From assembly GCA_037957365.1 (NCBI GenBank), contig JARHVA010000158.1:1976001-2040000 (forward strand): a stretch of 64,000 bases of DNA, given 5' to 3'. Of this stretch, positions 22,636-33,505 are shown one piece after another. The notes beneath the pieces were generated by a model, which did no database searches, was not told the DNA's origin, and worked only from the letters and a program-made list of their open reading frames with translations. This stretch comes from Torreya grandis. Its lineage: Eukaryota; Streptophyta; Pinopsida; Cupressales; Taxaceae. The position numbers were made by a program, and so were the translations under genes. How positions within the stretch are numbered: position 1 is the stretch's first letter; every line of letters begins with the position of its first letter.

Positions 22636-25220
22636 ATGACTTCTAACCCTGTATCTTCTTCATCTATTTGCAAGTTTGTCTACCATAATCTTATTTTCTC
22701 AAAGATATTAAGACTTATAGAAGATCAAAACATTTACATCAATTAGATTAATTGGTGTTGTCTAAGAGGCCTTATTTACATGCCCCACTATGAAATAAAT
22801 AAAAATTTACTTAGCATTCTAGTGTCTAGTTACAAACCTTCTACTAGAGAGTTTTTTTTAGCCTCAACTCTCAGACTATTACTTTTGGCACTGCTCCTTT
22901 AGATATTGAGTGATTATTAGGACTACCACATAGAAATGTTGATCTTATGACCATGAAATCTATTTATTTTATGAAGATATAATTTATCTATAAAATCACT
23001 TGGATATAGATACATCCACCTTGAGAGGTAATCTTTATCTTATTTTCATTAATTAATATTCAATGTTTTATGTATGAAATTAAAAATTAAATGTATCAAT
23101 TATAGATTGAAAATATTTTTTTTCTTCCATTTTAGGTACCCCTAATCATTTGAGAAGGATTATTTTAGTTCATAATATAACGAGCCCATATCTAGAATCC
23201 CTCATTGAATTTTTATAGGCAAGGATTGTTTTACATGGAAAACTTGCAAATATCCCCTTTTGGGTTGTATTATACATTATCCATTCTCTTAGAGGAAAAA
23301 AATTTGATTGGTTTACATTCATTTCTAAAAAGATAATAAATGATTTAAATAATGCCTTTCAAAGTTACAATTACAAAATTTTCATTTCTAATTATATATT
23401 AGGTTTATCTATGAGGTGTACCAAGAGATAAGGGGAAAAATTCTTTCCCACAATATTTCATGAAAATATGAAATCTAATTTAGTGGATCTTGTGGAGATG
23501 AAGGTAAGTATAAAGTGTATTTCTAAGTCATTAAATTATCAAGTTATCATCCTATTAAAATTTAAATATGAAATTAATTATGTATGTTTATTTGTAATAG
23601 AAAAAAGAATGTGTATCAATCAAGAAGAGAAGATGTATTGAACAAATACCATCCCATCAAGGGCTCAAAGGATTATCAATCTGATAGGGGTGATGATATA
23701 GATTATGGTGTAGTGACACCATTGATAAGGCATACGAAGATGAATACATCTATCTTTCCTACTATTGTATGTCATCTAGGCCCCTTAGGCACATCCCTAG
23801 CCTTAAATCCAAGTTTAAATTTTTAAAAGTTTATTGAAATTTGATGTAACAATAAAAAAATTAGAAATATTAATGTTTAAAATCATTTAACATCTATGTC
23901 TAACATTGGAAATATTACCCATCAACATAAGCAACATTTACCTCCCATTCAAGGTATTTGACTTCATGTTTGTAATTACGCTTTTTTTATATTACATGAA
24001 ATTCAAAATGTTAAATTAAATTTTTGATTGTATGATAATTTGAGTGTTTGATAGAAAGTTAAGTTTCAAATTTTATTACAACATGTCCACCACAAAAAAA
24101 TGTATCAATAACTCAGAGTGTAGATCCTAAGGATATTGTCTCTGACCTTTAGGTTAACTTAGGTTTAATTTTGGAGTTTATTTATTGATTATTAATGGCA
24201 TTTTGTATTATAGGAAAACATTAAGTGAGAAGTAATATGCCCCCTTCCCCCTCCCTCATGCATTATATAGACTAGGGGAAGAATTTACCAATGCCAATAG
24301 TTAGTAGGGGAACAAATTTGCATATAAAATCCTTAGAGTTTCCCATTTTTTTTGTGGGTGGAGTGTCTAGTGGTTCCATGACACTTTTACAAAACATTGA
24401 TCTTGATGATTATTTCCTTGAGGGTATTGATTCCATGCCTGTAGATATATTTATTATGTACAATATTATTCAAGGATCTTAATTCTTGGCTTCAAAAAAA
24501 ATAGTTGGATGTGGCTCTTCTAGTTCACCACCTAAATCATGTAATGATGAGGAAAAATCTATTGACGAATTGACATCCTTTCCATTAAATAATCTTAATG
24601 AAGATAATGTTTTTGCTTTGTTCAATGACATTGTACAAACTAATTTAAAAGTTTTGAAATAGTGGGAGATTCAGGTAAAGGCTTTGGTAAAATAAATTAA
24701 TGAGCATTATCATAACCATTTCTAAAGATACTATTTATATTCTTTGGTTTAAAATGATCAGCTCAAAATTGATGTGTTAGTGAATCAAGATAAATCAGGA
24801 TTGATTTCTATATAAAATCCCTATAATGATAATATTTTAGATATTATGATTAATAGATTAGAAAATTTGAATGTAGAGGTACAATCTTATTACAACAAAT
24901 GGGCAAGAGACCAAAACCTTTGCCACCTTGACAATGCATAAAGGGATAAAGCTTTGGTAAGTAATTACTTATTTATCTATGTTTTATCATATTTTTTTAA
25001 TTTTTATCTGACCAAATTTATTTTTCAAATTTAATTTAAAATATAATCTCAATAATGAAGCACAAGTACTGAATATTCATCTGGAAAAGGCACAAAAAAG
25101 ATTAAATGCGATAATTGCATTTAAAGAAAAACTTGTGCTAGTCAACAAATAGAATAACACACTAAGGAGGATAATCAAAGAACATGGAATGGATCTAGAT
25201 GTTATTCTAAAGGAGAAATA
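22636..25220 (+). pseudogene. Decayed intron-containing gene, plant-mobile-domain-like
   Basis: From the ATG at 22636 the frame gives SSSICKFVYHNLIFSKILRL, then CLRGLIYMPHYEINKNLLSI, LVSSYKPSTREF, TITFGTAPLDIE and LLGLPHRN. This follows the pattern of the plant mobile domain (N-LL-LV--Y-P-TR-F ... TLEDV-LLGLP) found in some MULE transposons and domesticated genes; the match is moderate. A GT-AG intron fits 23028-23135 (GAG|GTAATC ... TTTTAG). Exon 23136-23503 is open for 122 codons apart from TAG and TAA (for example GKKFDWFTFISKKIINDL). Next is a GTAAGT donor at 23504 and an AG near 23600. The later part includes WARDQNLCHLDNA with a donor TTG|GTAAGT at 24957. A final coiled-coil-like exon (about 25044-25220) has LEKAQKRLNAIIAFKEKLVL and TLRRIIKEHGMDLDVILKEK. 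It could instead be an unnamed repeat-borne gene. Confidence 0.45.
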
Positions 25221-25470
25221 GATGTGGATCCCCATATCCTATCAGTAAGAGATGTAGCACATGAAGAAATATCAATAGCTGTAAACATTAATGTTGTAGT
25301 TGAGGATCTTGTTAGAGAATGTGTTTTATATTCAGATTCAAGGAAGGGGAAGTTGAAGCAAAAACATCCACATTTGAATAACAAATTAAAATTCATGTGG
25401 AATGATATCTATTTAGTACATGTATCTCTATTTAATGAAAATGGGTCAAGGAATTTGTAATTGATGTTTT

Positions 25471-25846
25471 TATATATGTTATGTTGAAAATTGAAACTTT
25501 TAAAGTTAATATTGTAAATTAAAGTTTGAAAATTTAAATATCAATCTTTCTTTCTATTTATTCTAGGCATTTTATCCACGACAAGTTTATTTTGTTCATA
25601 TTTATATATGTTATGTTTAAATTGAAAATTTTTATATTATAAGTTAAAGTTTGCAATATTAAATTTAAGTCTTTGTTTCTATTTTATTTTGTGCATTTTA
25701 TCCATGACAAGTTTATTTTGTGCATATTTATATATGTTATATTGAAACTGGAAAGTTTATATTGTAAGTTAAAGTTTTCAAGATTAAATTTAAGTCTTTA
25801 TTTCTTTTTTATTCTATGCATTTTATCCATTACAAGTTTATTCTAT

Positions 25847-25894
<48 letters not shown>

Positions 25895-25990
25895 GTTATG
25901 TTGAAATAGGAAAGTTTATATTGTAAATTAAAGTCTAAAAGTTTAAATATAAGTCTTTGTTTTACTCATTTTAGATATTTACTACTTAAC
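25471..25990. repeat. Four tandem copies of a 126-132-bp unit
   Basis: Units start at about 25471, 25603, 25729 and 25887 with TATATATGTTAT(G/A)TTGAAA. Each carries AAGTTAAAGTTT and TTAAATTTAAGTCTTTGTTTCT and, except the last, GCATTTTATCCATGACAAGTTTATT. The third is lengthened by the CA microsatellite. It sits just downstream of the decayed gene. Confidence 0.85.
25848..25889. repeat. (CA)21 microsatellite
   Basis: A perfect CA tract of 42 bp lies inside the third 126-bp unit, where sibling units have only TGCATATTTATATATG. The expansion therefore postdates the tandem duplication. Confidence 0.95.
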
Positions 25991-26269
25991 ATGTATAGTG
26001 ATAATATCACAATTCATTGATGTATAATATTGACAACCACATGAAAAAATCATGTTATGAAATAAATATTTTTCATACATATAACTTGAATATATTATTT
26101 AACAAAGTTTGAATTTTAAACAATTGAAATATAACACAACTATTTTAAAATAATACAATAACATAATTTTTGAATTCTTAAAATTTACATAATGGAAAAA
26201 ATTCATGATTTATGATACAAATAATAATATAAAAACCAATTAAAAAATTGAAAATTGAAGGTTACATAC

Positions 26270-27093
26270 TAATATTTAGGTAACTGAAACAATTCTTGAG
26301 TAGCACTTTCTTCATAATTATCTTTTGTATGTATTGTATATGAAGTAAATAGAGTCTCATTATCTAGATTAGCTACATCATTTGTTGTATTGGTAACTCT
26401 TATTCTTTGACTAAGTGAATTCTAAATTTGAAGTACTCTATCATAAGGAAATACATCCACTAGATAATGCAAAACATACAATCTCAAACATGTGTCTAGA
26501 TTTCTATCCAATCTATTATGAAGTTTTGATTTAACAAAAGATAATGCATTAAAGAGTATTTCATCTTCCATAAAGACCAAATAATTGTTTGGAAAAATTC
26601 ACACAATAAAAAATATTCACTTATATATTCCTATAGGATGGTATTGGGATACAATTTTTTTTTGAAGCCTTTTAATAGCACTACTTTTAGTTGACTTCTT
26701 TAGACAATTGTATTGATCAATCATTGTGAATATAAAATGGGTAGACTATGTTAGATTAAATATTTTCAAAAAATACTTAGAATTTTAACTCCATTGATAT
26801 CTATAGACTTTGAAAAATATTTAATAAGAGTTCCCATGTATCTAATAAATAAACAATTAATTTGTTCTTTACCATCCCTATCTCTCCAAAATATGAGATT
26901 CACCACTACCATGGATTCAAATAACTCATCCCTTTAAAATCATTCTCCAATTTTCATAATCAAGTTATCCTTTATATTTCTCAATTTTATCCATGTTTCC
27001 ATTATAATGGTTTGTAAAGAATATGTGTTATAGGGAATTTTTTAATTTTTGATCCTGCATAATCAACTCATTTTTGGAATGTGTGTAGGTTAT
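26270..27093 (-). pseudogene. hAT-like transposase, C-terminal part (other half at 60241-62170)
   Basis: On the minus strand 26930-26770 reads DELFESMVVVNLIFWRDRDG and FIRYMGTLIKYFSKSIDING. At 26570-26280 it reads MEDEILFNALSFVKSKLHNR, LDRNLDTCLRLYVL and VFPYDRVLQI. The last part (long charged segment, N/K-RL---L, then FPYD) resembles the C-terminal end of plant hAT/ZNF862-type transposases. The giant element begins exactly at 27094 and the N-terminal transposase part resumes at 60241 in the same orientation, so I read both as one gene split by insertion. Several stops are present. Confidence 0.55.
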
Positions 27094-28251
27094 TATTGAT
27101 AATTTTGACCTCACAGGTCAAATTATCACCCCTATAACTTAAAAAATTTCTTTTCATTTTGTTTACCTTATTGGTTACTATGTTGTTCTTATAATTTCTT
27201 TGAAATGGTCATCCAAAACCTTGATTAACAGAGTTTAAGGTAAATTTGATGAATTTAAGGTTTTGATCATCATGTCCATGTGCTTGTCTATCCACCTCTT
27301 GACCTATTTTAGGTTATTTCAAGTAACAAAACAAGTCTGAATCATTTTAATATTCCTCGTGTATTTTATCAAGGTCATGTCATGCTTTAAAATTGATCAA
27401 ACTAGTTGGTGAGATGCTTGACTAACTTCATAACCCAATTGATTTCATTTTGGATCACTTTATTTCTTATATAGTAGTTTTTATATGATAATGGTAGTAT
27501 AATATCATAAAAATGACATGGTGTACCTTTTTAGGCATGAAAAGGTCTAATTTATACTTTTTTTAGTAGTTTCATTAGGTTTTTCAAGTGATTATAGTAG
27601 TTTTAGTGTTAAAAAATCTTATTTTAAGGATGTTAATATAATTATTCAAGGTAAAATTGATCTTCAAGAATATTCAATGCCTTATTTGTTCATTTAAAGG
27701 TCAAATCGATGGTTTAGAAGTAGTTTTAGGTGTCAAAATATAGAAAATGATTTATCTCTCTTATCGACTTCCTTGTCAACTCTAGGAAAGCCATTGATTT
27801 TGCTCAGTATGATTAAGAGAGGGGGATTAAAGTCCAAATATCTTGGGAAATGATAGGTACCCTAATTAACTTCAATTTATTGTCATTATTTGTTAGGTTC
27901 ATCCCCCCATATTTTTAAATAATTACTAGGTGTGTAAAGGAATCACTATGTTGTAGTCATCCAGACCGGGTCCAAGTTTGTCTCTATTTCTTGACTTCAT
28001 AAGTTTATGGAGAGAAATGGTTATATTTTATTGATTTTATTTACAAATAATATTTTTCATTTTGAACTCATTAGGTACCTTGTATTGATAAAGAGTCTTT
28101 TGATAGTAAACTAGTTGCCTATCTTGATTGCTAAAGTTAGCAATTTTCAAGCATGTATAATATATTAGTTAAGTGTATTCATTTTTATGGGTTATTAAGT
28201 TCATGTTTAAATTATAATACACCTCTTACATGAAAAAAAGGTTTAGGTACT

Positions 28252-30819
28252 TGTTGGCCAAAATTAGTACACATATAAGACTTTTCCTAGATCTAGGGTG
28301 AAAAGCAGAGTAGAGTCTTAGTTGAAGAGAGTGGTTCAATGGTAGGAGTAGATAGACTTCATGATATTATCACTTGTCAATTGATTTTTTTTTAAACAAT
28401 TTAATAAATATTAAAGTGTGAATTTGGTGATTTTGATGAACCATACCATCATAACACATCATGCATGATTGAATAGGTTAATTTGATTATGCATTTCATA
28501 AGTGTACTTAGGAAGTCATCCAAAGTTGAAAGATTACATAAAAATGATGTATATTATGCCAAGGTCATCCCCTTAAAATTTTGTGTCTTGATGATTTTTA
28601 TATCTCAATATATAAGCCTTCAAAAATGATCTAGTAGTGTGGGATGTGCCTAGGGATGTCAAGTTAAAGCCACAACAAATAGCCATTTAGATTCAAAAAA
28701 TCCTTAATGAGATTTAAGTTGAATGTAGGGCTAAAAAGTGGCATGATCTCAGAGGCCAATATCAAATATCAATGACACATGGGTAATCTCATTAAGTTAG
28801 TAAGTTAAAATATTCTAGATCAAGATCGACAATGTGTATTCTTGTGTATAAATCTTGATCGATGATACACGTTCAAGGATTAAAGTCAATCAATCAAAGA
28901 AAGATTGATGGTGCACATTAAATCATGAATAAAAGATATAATAGTGATCTCAAGGTCAAAAGTTTAGTGGATCTTGAGAAAGAATGTGGTGAGGCTAAAT
29001 GTCATAATCATGGTGAACTCTTGAATAAATCAACATAATGTATTTTATTAGGTAAAATTAGATCTGATGGAGTGCATTTGACCACATGGATATAGATTGA
29101 TAGTTCAAACAAATTCAAAAGGTAAATGATCTTAGATTGAACATGAGGTCACCATGTGTCATAAGTGAATTCAATCACATGAAATGATAGCTGGGTCTAT
29201 AAAGGGCATGTGTGATTATTAAGTGTCATAATCTCAATAACCAATTCAAAGGGCATGCAGAGCTACCAGATGTTGTAGTCTGGGAAGCCCAATAAGATCA
29301 ATGACTGATATTGAAGGTCAAAGCCAGGAGACTCTAGAGGAAAATGGAGTAGATTTGATCCAGTTCTTAGAGTGCATGATATGAGGACATGTGTCTAAAT
29401 TTTTAGTGGTAATATATTTTGATAAATAATAACATGGCAAAGGAATGCCACATAGGCAAAAATATTAGATTGATAGATTTATCCACCCAAGAATGCAAAG
29501 GTATAAAGGCAAAGATCAAATGTGATCTAGGTTACTAGAGTAAACCCTATAAATTTATAAGGATGCCATCAAATCCTAGTTCTATATAAAGGTCTACTCA
29601 TTTAGGTTATAAAAGTTGTCTTGGGTTTGAATTATGTTTTGATCATGATCAATAGACTAGGTAGCCTATGAATCTTCATTAAAATCATATATATATGAAA
29701 ACCAATAAAGGAATTGGTTTTCATCTATAGTGGACCTATTCAAGGTTTGAATTAATGATAGGGTTGTGACTATGAAAGTAATGTTAGAAGGGACACTAGA
29801 TAAATGATTCCAAGTGACTATCTGATAATGTAAAGAACATATCAAGATGAAGCATGATGTCATATGCTCATTAATAATATGGAAATTTTGGAGGTTGAAA
29901 AGGAAAGTGGAGCATTCAATGAAGTTTTGAGGCCTTTGGAGACTTTTCCCTTTGAATGGATCATGATACAACATCCTCAATAATTTCTTGTCCTTTAGTG
30001 TGTTTCTCAGCCAATTGAGAGATTTTGAAGACTATTTGGGCTAACAAAGGTTAAATTGTGGAGGAAATATTAGTGTTAATTGATCTAAATGTGGTTGAGA
30101 ATTCATGGAGGGTTGTTATAGCTTATTTATTGATTTGTGATTGCATGCTTCTCCTCCCTCTCTCCTTCCTTCTCCTATATCTCCCATTTTTCTCCCCCAT
30201 TGTAAATGGAGAATCTAATTTGATAAGGCAAAAACCTATTAATTTTTTTAAAAACTACCTCTTGAAGCAATAAGTTAATTTTTCACCTATATCTTGCCTT
30301 TAACTTATGTTTAGAAAGCTTGTGCATGATGGCATTATGAAGGAGTGCCTTTCATATCCATTGTCCTTCTTTCTAGCCTCAATTTAGGTGATTTCAATCT
30401 ATTTGTAGGTATGGACTTGTGCTCTTTCTACCATTAATGAATGTTGGGTGTGAATCTTAGAATTACTCTTTACTTAATAAGCCTTGTTTATGAAATACTT
30501 ATGCAGATTAACTAGTTTGTGAGATTATGTGAGCAATAATTATCTTATGCTAGATTAGTGTTTTTTCAAGACTATGTGAGTGTCCATTTAAATTTGGAAA
30601 ATAACCCTTTTAAGTCTCTTATTTACCCTTTATTCCCCTTTTTTATCCATTTTCCAAGCAAGCACATTAGTCTAGGTGATCTACCAAAAGGAAGCTGACC
30701 TTCTTCAGAGGTTCAACCTCACTATAGGATAGCCATAGCCTGAGGTTGTTCCCATTATGTATATTAGTTGGAGAGAGTTTTAATAACCCTCTCCAAGGGC
30801 GTAAATTAATCCTAAAATA
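28252..30819 (+). repeat. 5' LTR of the pol-less insert
   Basis: It pairs with 33506-36126 along its whole length; by eye roughly one base in ten differs. TATATAAAGG is at 29583-29592. Confidence 0.9.
29583..29592 (+). promoter_or_regulatory. TATA box in LTR
   Basis: TATATAAAGG, followed by GTCTACTCATTTAGGTTATAA in both LTRs. The other copy has decayed to TATATGTAAAGG (34884-34895). Confidence 0.5.
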
Positions 30820-30823
30820 TTTT

Positions 30824-30843
30824 TTGGCATGCTCGGTGGGACC
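30824..30843 (+). other. Primer-binding site of the pol-less insert
   Basis: TTGGCATGCTCGGTGGGACC lies 4 bases after the 5' LTR end, nearly the same as at 10713-10732 on the other strand. The tRNA is not identified. Confidence 0.6.
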
Positions 30844-30899
30844 ATGTTGTTCACTAAGTGAAGATTTTTGGTGTTCTCTTCATCCAATCAAATTTTAGA

Positions 30900-33220
30900 G
30901 GCATGTGTGCAAACATTAATGGTGATTCCAATTATTTATCAACTAGTATAAGTATCTTAAGTGCCTATCCATTATCATCTAGTATGTAAAATCAACCATA
31001 TTTTGATCAATATTCTTACTCTCTACCTCAACATCCTTCATATCAGATTAGTAATGTTTATGGTTTCCCCCCAAGTGGTTTTCAAGATTTAGTGTATCAA
31101 CCTTGTTAGAGTTTATCTCTCTCTACTCAACCATAAAATATTATTTTGGAGATAAGACTTTATATTAAAAAATAATTGAGAGATATAGATAGGGTGGAAG
31201 AGTGTTATAGGTAGCAAATAAATCTTGAACACCAAGCTTTTGTTCAGGAGCAAGAGTTGAGGTTTCAGGAAAAGTGCTTAGTTAGGAAAAATCAAGCCGA
31301 GAAAGAAAATGACTATAAATTATTCTTAAATATGAGAGAAGCCAACCCTAGACCCCAATTTCCTTCTCTAACTCTTGTTTATGCTCAAACCTAGCCCCTT
31401 AGTTCACCTTGTCAAATCTCATCTTTATCAAGAGTTAATCAAATCATTAAAAACTATTCAACTAAAGAACATGAAGCCATCCCATCATGGATCTTCTCCT
31501 ATGCTAATGAACCTGACTATGTCATACCCTCTCTTATGAAATCACCCTCTCCTATACCCATTAAATAAGAGGATAAGGTGGTTGTATCTTACACATTCCC
31601 CTCATGGAAATTAGCCAAGGAGGGTATAAAGAAGAAAGATAAGGTGCTAGTTGAGGCAATCCAAGAAGTGGTCTTAAAAGGGGAGGAGTTAGTTATTCAA
31701 GAAGTGAATCAAGAAAATGTAGCTAAACTTAATGAGATTTCTCTACAATAATTACAAGGATCTTCTTCCTTTGCCCAAGAACCACGTAAAATAACCTTCA
31801 AAGTCCCTAGTTAGAAAGACACTCTTAAGTTGCAAACAAGGTGAACTTCTTCACCCTCCCACCATTTCCCTCTTAGATAAAGAACCTATTATAAAAATAA
31901 TAGAAGAGGAGGTTTCAGTCATAGGTGAGTTACAAGAGGAAAATACAGGTGTCTTTGATGAAGAGATCATGATAGGTAACCTACTTCATTCAAAGGAGGA
32001 AAAGTTAGGTTTAGACCAACCTTCTTAGCATGGCTTTAACATTAATGAATTAGATCCTGAAGGGGTCAATCAATCAGCTAATCATGTAGAGGATAAGAGA
32101 TTGGATGAGTTGGTGATGATATAACCACAAGAAAGCCTTTAGGATGCTACTATAAATGAAATAATGGAATAGCAAAGTGAGTTTACAAAGGTTGACCAAT
32201 CACAAGATGAATTATCAATTAAAGGCAATACTGATGCCTTCATACTTGAAAAGATGTCTATTTAGGTTAAAAATGAGATCAAAAGAGATTTTTATTTATA
32301 TTAAGAGATTTAATTTGGTATGGTTGAAGATGAAGGTGAGTAAGGTGCAAATATTGATATGGTTGTAGTAGTCAATCAGTCAGATGATCATGTTAAGGAA
32401 GTCATAAATGAGTAAGAGAAAGAAATAGAGGAGGGAGAGGATTAGAATGAAGTATGGAAATGGTTTTAATATGACTTCATAGACTAGGTAGAGGTTATAA
32501 ACCAAATTATGCTTCCTCTAGAGCATGAAAGTGACCTTGAAAATCAAGTTATGGAAGTTGACCATTCTCAAGATGAATTATCCATTGAAGGTAGTATTGA
32601 TGTCTTCAAGAGTGAAGGAGAATGGCTAGATTACCAAAAGAATATGATGTTTTGAACCTTGGATGGGTTGATGAGATTCTATATGTATTATTTCAAGGTG
32701 AGCAAGATAATAATAGTGTTAAGGTTGACATTGTCCCAAGTGAATAAGAAGAAACTACTTTTTGGGATGATCTAGAGTCCTTTTGTGCAAACTTGGACAC
32801 CTAACCTTTACTCCAAAGATAAGAAATTGGTTAAGTGGATATTGAGAAAAATTATAAGCCTAATGAGATCTTGAGGGCCAAAGGTGTAGTCATAAATATG
32901 TTATAATTCTCTCTTATCTTAGAAGATCCATGAAGTGAGAATATTGCAAGTGTTTCTATAACCCATCATGAAATGAGTTTTGAAAGCTTTCCCAAAGATA
33001 AAGACCAACATCAAGCAAGTCTAGAAAAAATGAGCAATTTTTTCTACATTAGTTTGTCCCATTTTATCCATTTGAGAACATGTCAAAATTATTGGTAATA
33101 AAAAATCCTCATTTACCAATTTTGGTGCCTAAAAAGCAAGGTATTTTTCATCCTGATCCATTACAAGTGAATAATGCTAAATGTTTCCCATTTAACCCAA
33201 GAGGGAGGTACTTGTAAGTT
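30900..33220 (+). pseudogene. Unknown acidic protein of the pol-less insert
   Basis: I do not recognise this product. It starts near 30901 with a short Met-Cys-Ala-Asn lead and a Tyr/Ser/Gln-rich region (DQYSYSLPQHPSYQISNVYG, 31002-31061). Next come a coiled-coil-like Glu/Lys stretch (31250-31340) and PSWIFSYANEPDYVIPSLMK (about 31480). Then KLAKEGIKKKDKVLVEAIQE runs on into Glu/Val-rich sequence. A doubled motif is present, KVDQSQDELSIKGNTDAF (about 32190) and EVDHSQDELSIEGSIDVF (about 32557). The end near 33215 has AKCFPFNPRGRYL. Numerous stops and frameshifts are present. It has the same layout as the product at 8363-10690 (Tyr/Gln-rich start, acidic middle with a doubled module, FPF---GR end), so I infer a related class of protein carried by non-autonomous elements. 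Confidence 0.5.
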
Positions 33221-33505
33221 GAAACCTTGTACATAATAGAGTATATTTTTTTGTTTTCCTATAATTTTCTTATGTATATCATTTTTTATTTGTGTGTTTC
33301 AATTTCCCTAAGTCCCTTGGGCATAATGTTGTTTTGTTTCTTTGCATCCTCATTGCTTCAAGACGGGTTTTTCAGAAAGGGACAAATTTGTATTAGTTTA
33401 ATATTAGTTGAGAACAAATACTTATGACCCCAAATTCCAAATATATTAGATAAGGCAACTAATCTATTACATAATAAACATGTAATCCCAAGAGGTTACT
33501 AGAAA

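Noticed and set aside
22419..22646. Tyr-Ile repeat frames across 22480-22530
   Set aside because: They are produced by the (TA)n microsatellite between array B and the decayed gene.
25673..25909. His-Thr repeat frame
   Set aside because: It is produced by the (CA)21 tract in the 126-bp repeats.
30058..30273. Hydrophobic 71-residue frame, also at 35366-35560
   Set aside because: Both copies lie at the same place in paired LTRs and have no family match; they are open by chance in a short T-rich stretch.
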